64,000 nucleotides of DNA from Bryobacterales bacterium (lineage in GTDB: Bacteria > Acidobacteriota > Terriglobia > Bryobacterales > Bryobacteraceae): assembly GCA_020854055.1 (NCBI GenBank), contig JADZGD010000120.1, positions 53,583 to 117,582 on the forward strand. The letters run 5' to 3'. How positions within the stretch are numbered: position 1 is the stretch's first letter; the number at the start of each line of letters is the position of its first letter. This document shows, piece by piece, positions 1 to 8,698 of the stretch. Position numbers and translations under genes: made by a program. Under the pieces are notes generated by a model. The model worked only from the letters and a program-made list of their open reading frames with translations. It had not been told where the DNA came from and ran no database searches.

Positions 1-40
1 ATAAGTAGAAGACTTTTCACGAGGATTGGAAAGAGAGTAG

Positions 41-319
41 ATGGCAAACCATTTTTCTGCGCTGAAGCGGGTTCGGCAGACCGAGCGGCGCACCGTAGTA
101 AATCGCGCCCGCCGATCTCGTCTGCGGCACCAGATTCGCGCAATGCGGCGCCTGCTCGACCAGAAGGATACGGCAGCGGCTCAGGCAGCGGTTCCGGCGA
201 CATTTTCGGTGGTGGATCGCGCGGCAAAGTGGGGCATTATCAAGCAGAATACGGCGGCTCGCTACAAGAGCCGGCTGGTGCTCCGGTTAAAGGGACTGAC
301 CGGGACAGCCGCCGCTTAA
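41..319 (+). CDS. rpsT: 30S ribosomal protein S20
   Basis: This 92-residue, Lys/Arg-rich protein matches S20, a 16S rRNA-binding protein of the small subunit. The N-terminus [16 protein letters not shown] and the helix [20 protein letters not shown] are the usual S20 signatures, and the length is normal for the family. The ATG follows a purine-rich GAAAGAGAG ribosome binding site. It is transcribed alone, convergent to holA, with only 36 bp between the two genes. Confidence 0.95.
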   Translation: MANHFSALKRVRQTERRTVVNRARRSRLRHQIRAMRRLLDQKDTAAAQAAVPATFSVVDRAAKWGIIKQNTAARYKSRLVLRLKGLTGTAAA

Positions 320-333
320 CGGTGGTCATCAAG

Positions 334-353
334 CCGGAACCTCGTGTTTCCGG
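334..353. terminator. weak hairpin between rpsT and holA
   Basis: The arms CCGGAA and TTCCGG enclose an 8-nt loop exactly between the two convergent genes. There is no U-tract on either strand, so it is only a possible bidirectional terminator. Confidence 0.3.
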
Positions 354-355
354 TG

Positions 356-1441
356 CTATCCTTCAGCCTTTCCTGAAGTCAACGAGAAGATTAAGTTCTC
401 CATCACAATGCGGTCATCCGGCCGCGCATCCCGAAACCCGACGTCTGCGTCGTAGGTTGCACGAATCGCCCTGGCTAGCTGCCGCGAATTGAACTTCGAT
501 GCGGTGGCGGCAACCTGTTCGGCGCGGGCGCGAAACATCGGTGGTCCTCCCCCGCGTGAGAAGTGGTTCTGAATCTGATGGGCATCCCGCAGGCCGGCCT
601 CCTTCGCCATCAGGGCAAAGCGGAGCTGGCCCTCCAGAAAACTAAGCGCCAACGGCAGGTACTCCCCTTCCCGCACCAGGTTCTCCAGCGTTTCCAGAGC
701 CGCGGTGCGGTCCTTGCGTCCTAGCGCCTCCACCAGGTTGAAAATGTTGCTGACGCGGGCGTCGGGAATCAGCAGCATCAGGTCATTGGCGGTGATAGGC
801 CGGCCGCCGGTGTCGAACAGCCGCAACTTCTCAATCTCCACCGCGATTCTGGCAGCCTCATTATCGAGCGACTCAACCAGTAGTTCCAGTTCCGCGCCGC
901 CGATAGAGAGCCCCGCCTGCGCGCTGAGTTCGCGCGCCAGGCGCATCGCCTCGCCATGGTCGAACGGACGAAATTCCACCTGCGCGGTAACGGGCGCGAA
1001 GAACTTCAGCAAACGGTCAAGCTTCGATTTGCCATCGCGGTCAAACGTCACCCCCGGCGCGTCGAAGACGATCACCGTACCGGGCATCGGGTTCTTCATA
1101 TAGGCTGCCAGGTTGTGAGCCGGCGACAGCCCACCTTCGTCGTCTTCACTGTCCGCGGCAGAACTTCGTCCCCGAGGCAGCACGGCATCGGCATTGGCTA
1201 CCCAGATCAGCCGCTCCCGGGTAAACAACGAGAGTGAGCGGGCATCGTCGAGCACCTGGGCCAGAGTGACTTCATCCAGGTCGGCGCGAGTAACACCCTC
1301 GATTCTCTCTTCGGCCGGCAATACCTTGGCGATGAGAGCCTGCCGGCACTGATCGCGGCCATAGGATTCCGGCCCCAGGAACAAATAGGCCGTCGCCGGC
1401 GCCTGCTTCTTTAACTGGTTGAGCAACTGGCCGGGTGTCAC
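356..1441 (-). CDS. holA: DNA polymerase III subunit delta
   Basis: This 361-residue protein fits HolA, the clamp-loader subunit that opens the sliding clamp. The N-terminal part (YLFLGPESYGRDQCRQAL) is the AAA+-like fold typical of delta, followed by the helical collar region (NIFNLVEALGRKDRTAALETL and SFLEGQLRFALMAKEAGL). The start is GTG, directly abutting the stop codon of lptE, so it is the last gene of the psd-pssA-Asd-like-lptE-holA operon. The lptE-holA adjacency is a known bacterial gene order and supports both calls. Confidence 0.9.
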   Translation of the reverse strand: MTPGQLLNQLKKQAPATAYLFLGPESYGRDQCRQALIAKVLPAEERIEGVTRADLDEVTLAQVLDDARSLSLFTRERLIWVANADAVLPRGRSSAADSEDDEGGLSPAHNLAAYMKNPMPGTVIVFDAPGVTFDRDGKSKLDRLLKFFAPVTAQVEFRPFDHGEAMRLARELSAQAGLSIGGAELELLVESLDNEAARIAVEIEKLRLFDTGGRPITANDLMLLIPDARVSNIFNLVEALGRKDRTAALETLENLVREGEYLPLALSFLEGQLRFALMAKEAGLRDAHQIQNHFSRGGGPPMFRARAEQVAATASKFNSRQLARAIRATYDADVGFRDARPDDRIVMENLIFSLTSGKAEG

Positions 1442-1954
1442 CTAAAAGTTCTCCAGAATGGCGCTGACCACCGAGCGGGCGACATCGCGGCTCATACGCG
1501 CCAGCGCCACGTCGCTCTCCTCGAAATACGCCCGGGCATCACCGCTGATTTCATAGCGCTCCCGGACCTCCATGGAAGGCCGTTCAAACAATGCCTTACC
1601 GTTGCGGTCACGCAACACCAACTGAAGCGTGACCATCAACTGAACCGCGCTGGCGCGCCCCCCAATGGCGTCGTACACGGTCGGGATAGCCGAGTAGCTG
1701 ATCACCGATCCTTGCAACACGGCATCGGCCGCTTTCGCATCCGGCGTGATGCTGTAGCGCGTCCTCAGGATAAACTCCTTCGAGATCGCTTCCGGCAGAG
1801 AGTCGGTCAGGCGATAACGGATCGTGTTGTTGGAGAACGCGGGAACGGCAATGGTGTGAATGGATTTTGGCAGCAGATCGGCGTGCCCCGACATGTGATA
1901 CCCACAACCGGCGGTCAGGCTCAGCGCCACCAGCGCGGGTCCGAACAGTCTCAC
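1442..1954 (-). CDS. lptE: LPS-assembly lipoprotein LptE family protein
   Basis: This is a 170-residue lipoprotein. The signal peptide ends in a lipobox (SLTAGC, Cys about residue 17) followed by GYHMSG, the classic LptE start. The core TIAVPAFSNNTIRYRLTDSLPEAI and the beta-strand pattern agree with LptE, which plugs LptD during lipopolysaccharide export in the outer membrane. I chose the GTG at 1954 because it overlaps the upstream stop as GTGA and gives a clean signal peptide. A longer frame upstream is only the shadow of the Asd-like gene. The Gram-negative envelope inferred elsewhere agrees. Confidence 0.82.
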   Translation of the reverse strand: MRLFGPALVALSLTAGCGYHMSGHADLLPKSIHTIAVPAFSNNTIRYRLTDSLPEAISKEFILRTRYSITPDAKAADAVLQGSVISYSAIPTVYDAIGGRASAVQLMVTLQLVLRDRNGKALFERPSMEVRERYEISGDARAYFEESDVALARMSRDVARSVVSAILENF

Positions 1955-2976
1955 GCCACGCTCCCGCCGGAAAGACTCAGTTCCGCGCGGGCCGCCATGG
2001 CGGCATTGTCGGCCGTGATCCGTAGATTGTCCGCCGCCACCCAGAACCAGACTGCCTGCCGGTTGTTCGGATCGGCGTCGATGGCGCCCACGGTCAGCCC
2101 GCTCTGTCCGGCAACCCCGGCGTTCGACGGCGCCTCCACATCCGGCCCGCGCACCTCGATGAACGGCGTGTCGAGCAGATTGGCCAAAGCCTCCACCGGC
2201 GGCGCCTCTTCGAACTCCACCCAAACCGAAAACGTGTAGCCGTGGAAAACGGGAGCCTGAATCAGCCGCAAGGCCGGCAGAGGCACTCCGGCAAGCGGCC
2301 CAAGCAAGCTGGCCAGATGCCGTTCCAGCCGGCCCTGAATACTCTGTATGGATTCGGGCGCCTCGGCGCCGTAACGCGCCACCAGGTTAAAGCTCACCTG
2401 TGTATCGTAGATCTCTTTCGGGAGGGTCTTGAACGAGAGCAGGTTCACGGTCTGGCGTTGCAGTTCGTCAATTCCCGGCTGCCCCCGCTCGCTGGCCGGT
2501 TCAAACACCTGAACGACCGAACGGCGAATCGCCGACAATTGCCGCAGATGCTTGTACAGCAGCGTCAGCGCGGTAGCCGCCGGGTGGGCGATCACGTGAA
2601 TCGTTCCCGGCAGCCAGAGTGCGGGCGCCGCCTCCACCAATGGCGAACGCAACCGGGCCATAGCGCGGTCTTCCAGCGAACCGGTGCAATCAATGACGGT
2701 GGGCGGGTGCTCCAGATCCGCAATCAACTCCATCGCCCTGCGGCAGGTGTGGGGGCCCCCGGCCAGAATTGCCACGCCCGCGCCGGCCAGCGCCTCCTGT
2801 TCGAGCGGGCTGATGAAACCAGCCTCTTCGTCCTCCGCGGTGAGGATACCAACTCCCTCTTCCAGCGTGCCAATAAGCCGAATCCCGGCCTGGCGTAGAC
2901 CGCTGCCGAGCACGTCGCGAAGTTCGCGGCCGAGCAGCGTCTCCCCCCCAACAATCGCAATCAATGGTTTTGTCAT
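1951..2976 (-). CDS. aspartate-semialdehyde dehydrogenase-like protein lacking the catalytic Cys (Usg-like)
   Basis: This 341-residue protein has the fold markers of aspartate-semialdehyde dehydrogenase: an N-terminal nucleotide-binding loop (IAIVGGETLLGREL), PASERGQPGIDELQRQT (about 160-176), and the APVFHGYTF motif that holds the active-site His. The NPxC motif that carries the nucleophile reads HPAATA (131-136), so the Cys is replaced by Ala. E. coli Usg is a known paralogue that lacks this Cys. The protein is therefore unlikely to make aspartate semialdehyde. It overlaps pssA (ATGA) and lptE (GTGA), which suggests a link to envelope synthesis. Its function is unknown. Confidence 0.82.
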   Translation of the reverse strand: MTKPLIAIVGGETLLGRELRDVLGSGLRQAGIRLIGTLEEGVGILTAEDEEAGFISPLEQEALAGAGVAILAGGPHTCRRAMELIADLEHPPTVIDCTGSLEDRAMARLRSPLVEAAPALWLPGTIHVIAHPAATALTLLYKHLRQLSAIRRSVVQVFEPASERGQPGIDELQRQTVNLLSFKTLPKEIYDTQVSFNLVARYGAEAPESIQSIQGRLERHLASLLGPLAGVPLPALRLIQAPVFHGYTFSVWVEFEEAPPVEALANLLDTPFIEVRGPDVEAPSNAGVAGQSGLTVGAIDADPNNRQAVWFWVAADNLRITADNAAMAARAELSLSGGSVA

Positions 2977-3872
2977 ACTGCCTCCGCAGGACGATGGCGG
3001 CGCAAAAGGCGCCGTAGCGAACCGCCGATCCGGATGACGATGCCGCTGCCGACGTAGGCGACCGCCATCCCCAGCAACACCGGCCGGGAGTAGTTCAGAA
3101 CCAGGTAGATGATCGCGGCTACCAGGATGAACGACAGGGGGGACCGGGGTCGCATGAGATTCAAGTCTTTGAAACTGCGGTAGCGCCAGGTGCTGACCAT
3201 CAAAAATCCGACAATGGCGATCAGGGTCATCCACAGGATGGCGAAGGGCCAGTTGACGATCGGGGCGGAATTGGCCGCAAAGACCACCGCCGCCAATAGA
3301 GAGGCCGCGGCCGGAATGGGCAGGCCGACGAAGTACTTCCGATCGGGGCGGCCCGGATTCTTCGGTATTGGATTGGTCTGCACGTTGAACCGTGACAGCC
3401 GCGCGGCGCCGCAAACCAGGTACATGAAGGCAGCAAAGTAACCGGTGTTCTGCAACTGCTCCCGAAACGATGGTTCGATACCGGCGCCGATGAACTGCAC
3501 TCCCCAGGTGTAGGCCAGCACCGCCGGCGCGATGCCGAAGGTGATCACATCGGCCAGCGAATCGAGTTCCCGCCCGAAATCGCTGACGGTGTTGGTAATG
3601 CGGGCAATACGGCCGTCCAGGCCATCCAGTACCATGGCGATGCCGATCATCTTCGCCGCCACCTCGAAATGGGAATTCCAGCCAAAGTCCTGTAAGGTAG
3701 CTGCGAGTAGCGCGCCTTTGACGGACTGAAGTATCGAAACGAATCCGAGAAAGATGTTTCCCGCAGTAAAAAAGGTGGGCAAAACGTACGCGGCGCGCCG
3801 TGGACGCCGGTTGGCGGAGCGGGGATCGATGAAACGCTCGGAGAGCCGTAGGCGCGGCATGGGGTTTCTCAT
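2973..3872 (-). CDS. pssA: CDP-diacylglycerol-serine O-phosphatidyltransferase
   Basis: This 299-residue multi-spanning membrane protein carries the CDP-alcohol phosphatidyltransferase motif [10 protein letters not shown]8-GRELDSLAD, with all the metal and substrate Asp residues. It transfers phosphatidyl from CDP-diacylglycerol to serine. Five or more hydrophobic segments follow. The C-terminus (RLLRRHRP) is basic and probably cytosolic. It overlaps psd by ATGA, so phosphatidylserine made here is decarboxylated by the gene next door to give phosphatidylethanolamine. Confidence 0.92.
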   Translation of the reverse strand: MRNPMPRLRLSERFIDPRSANRRPRRAAYVLPTFFTAGNIFLGFVSILQSVKGALLAATLQDFGWNSHFEVAAKMIGIAMVLDGLDGRIARITNTVSDFGRELDSLADVITFGIAPAVLAYTWGVQFIGAGIEPSFREQLQNTGYFAAFMYLVCGAARLSRFNVQTNPIPKNPGRPDRKYFVGLPIPAAASLLAAVVFAANSAPIVNWPFAILWMTLIAIVGFLMVSTWRYRSFKDLNLMRPRSPLSFILVAAIIYLVLNYSRPVLLGMAVAYVGSGIVIRIGGSLRRLLRRHRPAEAV

Positions 3873-4489
3873 GAGCAGTTGGAAGAGTCACCGCGGCGGC
3901 GGGCGATGATGCTCGCTCCACCCGCCACGCGATCGCCGGGCTTTACCGTGATCTGCCATTCGGGGCCGAAGGTAACATCGGTACGCGAGCCGAACTTGAT
4001 CAGGCCGACGCGCTCGCCGATGGCCACATGGTCGCCCGGCTTCTTCGTACACACGATGCGGCGGGCAATCAGACCGGCAATCTGTTTGAACACCACCCGG
4101 GTATCGCGGCCATCCACGGTAATGGTGTTTTGTTCGTTCGAGGCGGATGCGGCTTCCTTGCTGGCGACGAGAAATTTACCTGGAGAGTACTTCACCTCGG
4201 TCACCGTGCCGGCGACCGGAGAGCGGTTGACGTGCACATCAAAGACGTTAAGAAAAATACTGATTCGCGTGAGCGCGGGAGATTCCGCAACGATTGCAAC
4301 CACCTTGCCATCGGCCGGTGAAACCGCTACCGGTCCTTCCGGGATCACACGTTCCGGATCGCGGAAAAAATACAGGCAAAAGGCAGCCAGCAGGTACAGC
4401 GGGATTCCGAGCGCCGGGTGCAAAAAAAAGGATACAATCCCGCCTCCAGCCACAAAAGCCAAGGCGTAGTAGATACCGTCGCGAACCAT
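3869..4489 (-). CDS. psd: phosphatidylserine decarboxylase, short (archaeal-like) form
   Basis: This 206-residue protein makes phosphatidylethanolamine from phosphatidylserine. An N-terminal hydrophobic hairpin (about 8-42) is followed by [19 protein letters not shown] and the self-cleavage site FGS (G167-S168), where Ser becomes the pyruvoyl group. The short length and FGSR context fit the PSD-A form rather than the long LGST form. It is the first gene of the minus-strand operon. The ATG has no obvious Shine-Dalgarno sequence. Confidence 0.9.
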   Translation of the reverse strand: MVRDGIYYALAFVAGGGIVSFFLHPALGIPLYLLAAFCLYFFRDPERVIPEGPVAVSPADGKVVAIVAESPALTRISIFLNVFDVHVNRSPVAGTVTEVKYSPGKFLVASKEAASASNEQNTITVDGRDTRVVFKQIAGLIARRIVCTKKPGDHVAIGERVGLIKFGSRTDVTFGPEWQITVKPGDRVAGGASIIARRRGDSSNCS

Positions 4490-4701
4490 TTGCTACCTGT
4501 ATTATGCATTGTCTCACGCCGGAAACCAGCCCCGGCCGCTTCATCGGCGGTGGAGTAAGCACGGCGGCGCCCGCCGCCGGGGCCAACGGGACCATTCCGT
4601 AGCGAGCCATAAGACTCACCCGACGTGATCGCACTATACCCCGGTGGCCGTTTGCTCCCGGATGGGCGCTTGTTCCATACTCGGCAGAAGGCGAACCGGT
4701 C

Positions 4702-6171
4702 ATGCTTGGAAAACTCTTCTCCTGCTTCCTGCTTGCGTCGATGCTCTTTGGCGGCGCGGCGTATCAACCTAACTGGCAATCTATCGATTCACGCCCGGTC
4801 CCCAAGTGGTTTACCGATGCCAAGTTCGGTATCTTCATTCACTGGGGAGTGTATTCGGTCCCCGCCTACGCGCCGGTGATTCCCGGACGGCTGGCATACG
4901 CCGAGTGGTACTGGCACGCCATCACCGAGGGCCGGAAGCCGGGCGCCAATCCGGTGGAGACTGGCTCATGGGACTACCATCAGCGGGTCTATGGAGCCGA
5001 TTTCCCTTACCACAACTTCGCGCCATGGTATCGCGCCCAATTGTTCGACCCCGCCCACTGGGCCGATGTTTTTCAACGCTCCGGAGCGCGCTACGTGGTC
5101 CAGACCTCGAAACATCATGAGGGCTTCGCCATGTGGCCCAGCGCCGAAGCCTCCCGAACCTGGGGACGCCCGTGGAACGCGGTGGAGATTGGCCCCAAGC
5201 GAGACCTGCTGGGGGATCTCGCCGCCGCCGTGCGGGCCAAGGGATTGGAGATGGGAATCTACTACTCGCTGTATGAGTGGTACAACCCGCTGTGGCTGAC
5301 CGATAAGCCGCGTTACGTGCGCGAGCACATGACTCCGCAATTCAAAGACGTAGTGACACGCTACAGTCCCAGCATCATCTTTGCCGACGGCGAGTGGGAC
5401 TTGCCCTCCTCCGAATGGCACAGCCCGGAACTGCTGGCCTGGCTGTTCAACGACTCGCCGGTGAAGGACCGGGTGGTGATTAATGACCGTTGGGGCAAGG
5501 AGACACGCCACAAGCACGGCGGCTATTGGACCACCGAGTATACGCCCGGTATGACCGCAACCACGCATCCCTGGGAGGAAAGCCGCGGCATGGGCTTTTC
5601 CTATGGTTATAACCGGGCCGAACGGTTCGATAACTATCGCTCCGGCCGCGATCTGGTGATTCTGCTGGTGGATCTGGTAAGCCGCGGCGGCAACTTGCTG
5701 CTGGACATCGGGCCGGCTGCCGATGGCACCATTCCGGTGATCATGGAAGAGCGGCTCATTCAAATCGGCGACTGGCTGAAGGTGAACGGCGAAGCAATCT
5801 ACGAGACGCACCCCTGGACCGCGGCGCGGCAGTGGAGCGCGGGCGAGGTGCCCCAGATCGACTACAATGCGCGCTTCAACTCCCAGTACGAAGTTACGAA
5901 ACTGGTGGCCAAACCGGCTCCCGGCAAGGCCGCGATCGAAGCCTTTTACACGGCAAAGGATTCGAATGTATACGCGATTCTTCCCCGTTGGCCGGGGCGC
6001 TTCTTCACCCTGAAACAGGTGGACCCGGCGGGTGTGAAGTCCATATCGCTGCTGGGCTCCGGCAAACCCCTGCCGTTCTCCGTTGAAGGAAAGACGATTC
6101 GTGTGACCTTGTTGGACCTGCCGGAGCAGTTGCTGGCGCAGCCGGCCTGGGTGCTGAAAGTGTCTCACTGA
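4702..6171 (+). CDS. secreted alpha-L-fucosidase, GH29 family
   Basis: This 489-residue protein starts with a signal peptide (LFSCFLLASMLFGGAA). The GH29 hallmarks are WFTDAKFGIFIHWGVYSVPA near the start, TSKHHEGFAMW (about 137-147) and IIFADGEWD, where D229 is the likely nucleophile. NLLLDIGPAADGTIP closes the barrel, and a beta-sandwich domain follows. It would remove alpha-L-fucose from glycans in the periplasm or outside the cell. The next two genes lie 51 and 64 bp apart on the same strand and look like one sugar-use unit. Confidence 0.88.
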   Translation: MLGKLFSCFLLASMLFGGAAYQPNWQSIDSRPVPKWFTDAKFGIFIHWGVYSVPAYAPVIPGRLAYAEWYWHAITEGRKPGANPVETGSWDYHQRVYGADFPYHNFAPWYRAQLFDPAHWADVFQRSGARYVVQTSKHHEGFAMWPSAEASRTWGRPWNAVEIGPKRDLLGDLAAAVRAKGLEMGIYYSLYEWYNPLWLTDKPRYVREHMTPQFKDVVTRYSPSIIFADGEWDLPSSEWHSPELLAWLFNDSPVKDRVVINDRWGKETRHKHGGYWTTEYTPGMTATTHPWEESRGMGFSYGYNRAERFDNYRSGRDLVILLVDLVSRGGNLLLDIGPAADGTIPVIMEERLIQIGDWLKVNGEAIYETHPWTAARQWSAGEVPQIDYNARFNSQYEVTKLVAKPAPGKAAIEAFYTAKDSNVYAILPRWPGRFFTLKQVDPAGVKSISLLGSGKPLPFSVEGKTIRVTLLDLPEQLLAQPAWVLKVSH

Positions 6172-6222
6172 GGCCCTGCCACCTCATTCCGAGACCTTGC
6201 GAAAGCTGATTGAATAGGACGT

Positions 6223-7239
6223 ATGAATCGTCTTTGCGTTGCCTTTGCCGGGGTACTGCTGCTTGGTTCCGGCCTGTTGGTGCGGGCGGCGGACAGCCCG
6301 TTTGCCACCGTCAGCCGCCGGGTGTTCGCTGATCTTCTCAAGGTGCCACTGGAGCCGCCCGCGGTTTCCGCCGTGGTACGGAGTACCAGGGAAGAAGAAG
6401 GTCTGGTCATCGAGGACATTACCTGGAAGTCGCTGGAAGGAGACCAGGTAGAGGCATACCTGGTGCGTCCGGCCCGGGTGGCCAAGCCGCTGCCGGCGAT
6501 TGTCTGCCTGCACGGCAGTTCCACCAATCGTGAACCGGGCATCGCCGCCAAGTATGAGTACGGCGAATGGACGCCGCGCTCCGGCAAGGCCCGCAAAATG
6601 ACCACGCTCTACGGCTGGGCGCGTGAACTGACACGGCAAGGCTACATTACGATATCGATCACGCAGCGCGGACTCGACACACGGGAGCCGGAGACCGAGC
6701 CGCTCGATAAGATTCTGCTGGTGCATGGCCGCAACGTGATGGGCACCATCATCGAGGAGATTCGCCAGTCGGTCACCTACCTCCAACAGCGTCCCGAGGT
6801 CGAGCGGGAGCACATTGGAATGACGGGCATCTCCTTTGGCGGCATCACCAGCTTTTACACCTGGCTGGTGGATGATCGTGTCGCCGCCGCGGCGCCTATC
6901 TGCGGTGGCGTGGGGTCGATCGAGGAGTTCATCAAGCACGGATCCATTGGCTATCACGGCATCTACTGGTGGATACCGGGAATGCTCACCAAGGGCGATC
7001 AGGGCGATTTTGCAGCCGCCATGGCTCCGCGCCCGCTGATGCTGTGGGCGCCCACCGAGGATGTGGGAATGCCGAACCAGGGTGTGGACCGGTTCCTGCA
7101 AGTCGTGGCGCCCGCCTACAAACAGGCCGGCGCGGCCGACCACCTGGTGGTACACCGCCCTCCGGCCAGGCATGCCCTGACCAAAGAATCGGTGTCCGCG
7201 GCCAAGACCTTTTTTGACCGGTTCCTGTATAACAGGTGA
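6223..7239 (+). CDS. secreted alpha/beta hydrolase (dienelactone hydrolase/acetyl esterase type)
   Basis: This 338-residue protein has a short signal peptide (LCVAFAGVLLLGSGLLVRA). An alpha/beta hydrolase core follows, with IVCLHGSS (oxyanion region), the nucleophile elbow MTGISFGG (Ser204), an acid loop near LWAPTEDVGMP and a C-terminal HRPPARHALT that supplies the likely catalytic His. The family often removes acyl groups from sugars or polymers. The position between a fucosidase and a sugar dehydrogenase suggests a glycan esterase, but no substrate is visible. Confidence 0.75.
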   Translation: MNRLCVAFAGVLLLGSGLLVRAADSPFATVSRRVFADLLKVPLEPPAVSAVVRSTREEEGLVIEDITWKSLEGDQVEAYLVRPARVAKPLPAIVCLHGSSTNREPGIAAKYEYGEWTPRSGKARKMTTLYGWARELTRQGYITISITQRGLDTREPETEPLDKILLVHGRNVMGTIIEEIRQSVTYLQQRPEVEREHIGMTGISFGGITSFYTWLVDDRVAAAAPICGGVGSIEEFIKHGSIGYHGIYWWIPGMLTKGDQGDFAAAMAPRPLMLWAPTEDVGMPNQGVDRFLQVVAPAYKQAGAADHLVVHRPPARHALTKESVSAAKTFFDRFLYNR

Positions 7240-7303
7240 ATAATTCACCTCATAGCGCCGGCTATTGTTTGTGATGGAATGAAATCCGGCAAGGAGAACC
7301 CGA

Positions 7304-8632
7304 ATGCAGTCACAGAAGCACTCAGCGTTGTTATCCCGCCGGAATTTTGTGGTAACCACCGGCGCCACGCTCGCCGCCGCAAGCAGCGGGGCCGCGTCCC
7401 AAAGCTCGAAACGGCTGCGCCTGGCGCTGGTGGGCACCGGGATGCGCGGTACGCTCACCTGGGGAATCCCGGTAGCGAAAAACTATAGCGACGTGGTGGA
7501 GTTTGTCGGGCTCTGTGACATCAACTCGAAACGGGTGAAGATGTCGCGGGAAATGATCGGCGTCAACGTGCCGGTGTTCACCGATTTCGACGAGATGGTG
7601 AAGACGACCCGGCCCGATGCCGTGATGATTACTACCATCTGTGCCACCCACTACCGTTACATCGTGCGGTCGCTCGAACTGGGCGTACATCCAATCACGG
7701 AAAAGGCCATGTGTACCGACGAACAGCAGTGCCAGGCCATTCTCGATGCGCAACGGCGTAGCGGCAGGAACGTCACGGTCACCTTCAACGCCCGCCACGG
7801 CGTGGAAGACAAGAAGGTGAAACAGTTGCTGATGGAGAGGGCCGTCGGTGATGTAATCGCCGTCGATTTTCATGAGTACCTGAACACCTCGCACGGCGCC
7901 GATTACTTCCGGCGCTGGCACCGGCTGAAGGAGAACTCCGGCACGCTGCTGGTTCACAAAGCGTGCCATCACTTCGATCAGGCTAACTGGTGGCTCGAGT
8001 CGGACCCGGTGGAAGTCTCGGCCTGGGGCCAGTTGAAGTACTACGGCCACAACAATTCCTTCCGCGGCACACACTGCCGCGCCTGTCCCTACCGGAAGCA
8101 ATGCAAGCTCTACTATGACGTCACGAAGAACCCGCAGTTTGTGAAGCTGTACGTCGATTGCGAATCGGAAGACGGCTACCTGCGCGATGGCTGCGTATGG
8201 GCGGAAAGCACCAACATCTACGATTCGATGTCGGTGCGGGTGCGCTACCGGAACGGCGTCATTCTCACCTACACCGCCAACACCTATCAGCCCTACGAAG
8301 GACAATCCATCTCGTTCATGGGAAACAAGGGGCGGCTCGATTATCAGACCTTCGGCGGAGGTGGGCACAAAGTGAGCGAAGTGCGGCTGACGCGCACCTT
8401 CGGCAAGTCGGAGATCGTGCCGATGACCGAACAGGCACGCGCCGGCGAACATGGCGGCGCCGATGCCGGCATCCGCGACCTGGTGTTCCGTAACCTGCCC
8501 AACCCGGACCCGCTCAGCCTGCGCGCCGGCATGCGCGCCGGGGCGCTCAGCAGCTTAATCGGTATCGCGGCCTATCGAAGCATCGAACAAAACGGCCGGC
8601 TGGTCAGGATCAACGACCTGGTGAAGCTGTAG
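7304..8632 (+). CDS. Gfo/Idh/MocA family oxidoreductase with Tat signal and Cys-rich insert
   Basis: This 442-residue protein begins with a twin-arginine leader (LSRRNFVVTTGATLAAASSGAA) and then a Rossmann loop (RLALVGTGMRG). The substrate loop Lys lies in PITEKAMC. Such enzymes oxidise or reduce sugars with NAD(P) and often appear as exported forms in Acidobacteria and Bacteroidetes. An insert GTHCRACPYRKQCKLYYD, with further Cys in VDCESEDG and RDGCVWAE, may bind a metal. A purine-rich AAGGAGAA ribosome binding site lies before the ATG. Confidence 0.85.
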   Translation: MQSQKHSALLSRRNFVVTTGATLAAASSGAASQSSKRLRLALVGTGMRGTLTWGIPVAKNYSDVVEFVGLCDINSKRVKMSREMIGVNVPVFTDFDEMVKTTRPDAVMITTICATHYRYIVRSLELGVHPITEKAMCTDEQQCQAILDAQRRSGRNVTVTFNARHGVEDKKVKQLLMERAVGDVIAVDFHEYLNTSHGADYFRRWHRLKENSGTLLVHKACHHFDQANWWLESDPVEVSAWGQLKYYGHNNSFRGTHCRACPYRKQCKLYYDVTKNPQFVKLYVDCESEDGYLRDGCVWAESTNIYDSMSVRVRYRNGVILTYTANTYQPYEGQSISFMGNKGRLDYQTFGGGGHKVSEVRLTRTFGKSEIVPMTEQARAGEHGGADAGIRDLVFRNLPNPDPLSLRAGMRAGALSSLIGIAAYRSIEQNGRLVRINDLVKL

Positions 8633-8698
8633 GGCCATTCGGGCGGATTTCGCCCGGCGCTGCTAGTCTGAGATGACGGCACCCGCCGCAGGGGGAGC

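Noticed and set aside
2977..3921. Long frame upstream of the Asd-like gene on the minus strand
   Set aside because: It is a shadow of pssA; the ATGA overlap fixes the Asd-like start at 2976.
4562..4579. GC-rich hairpin (CGGCGG-CGCC-CGCCG type) upstream of psd
   Set aside because: It is a low-complexity GC run without U-tract or known riboswitch features.
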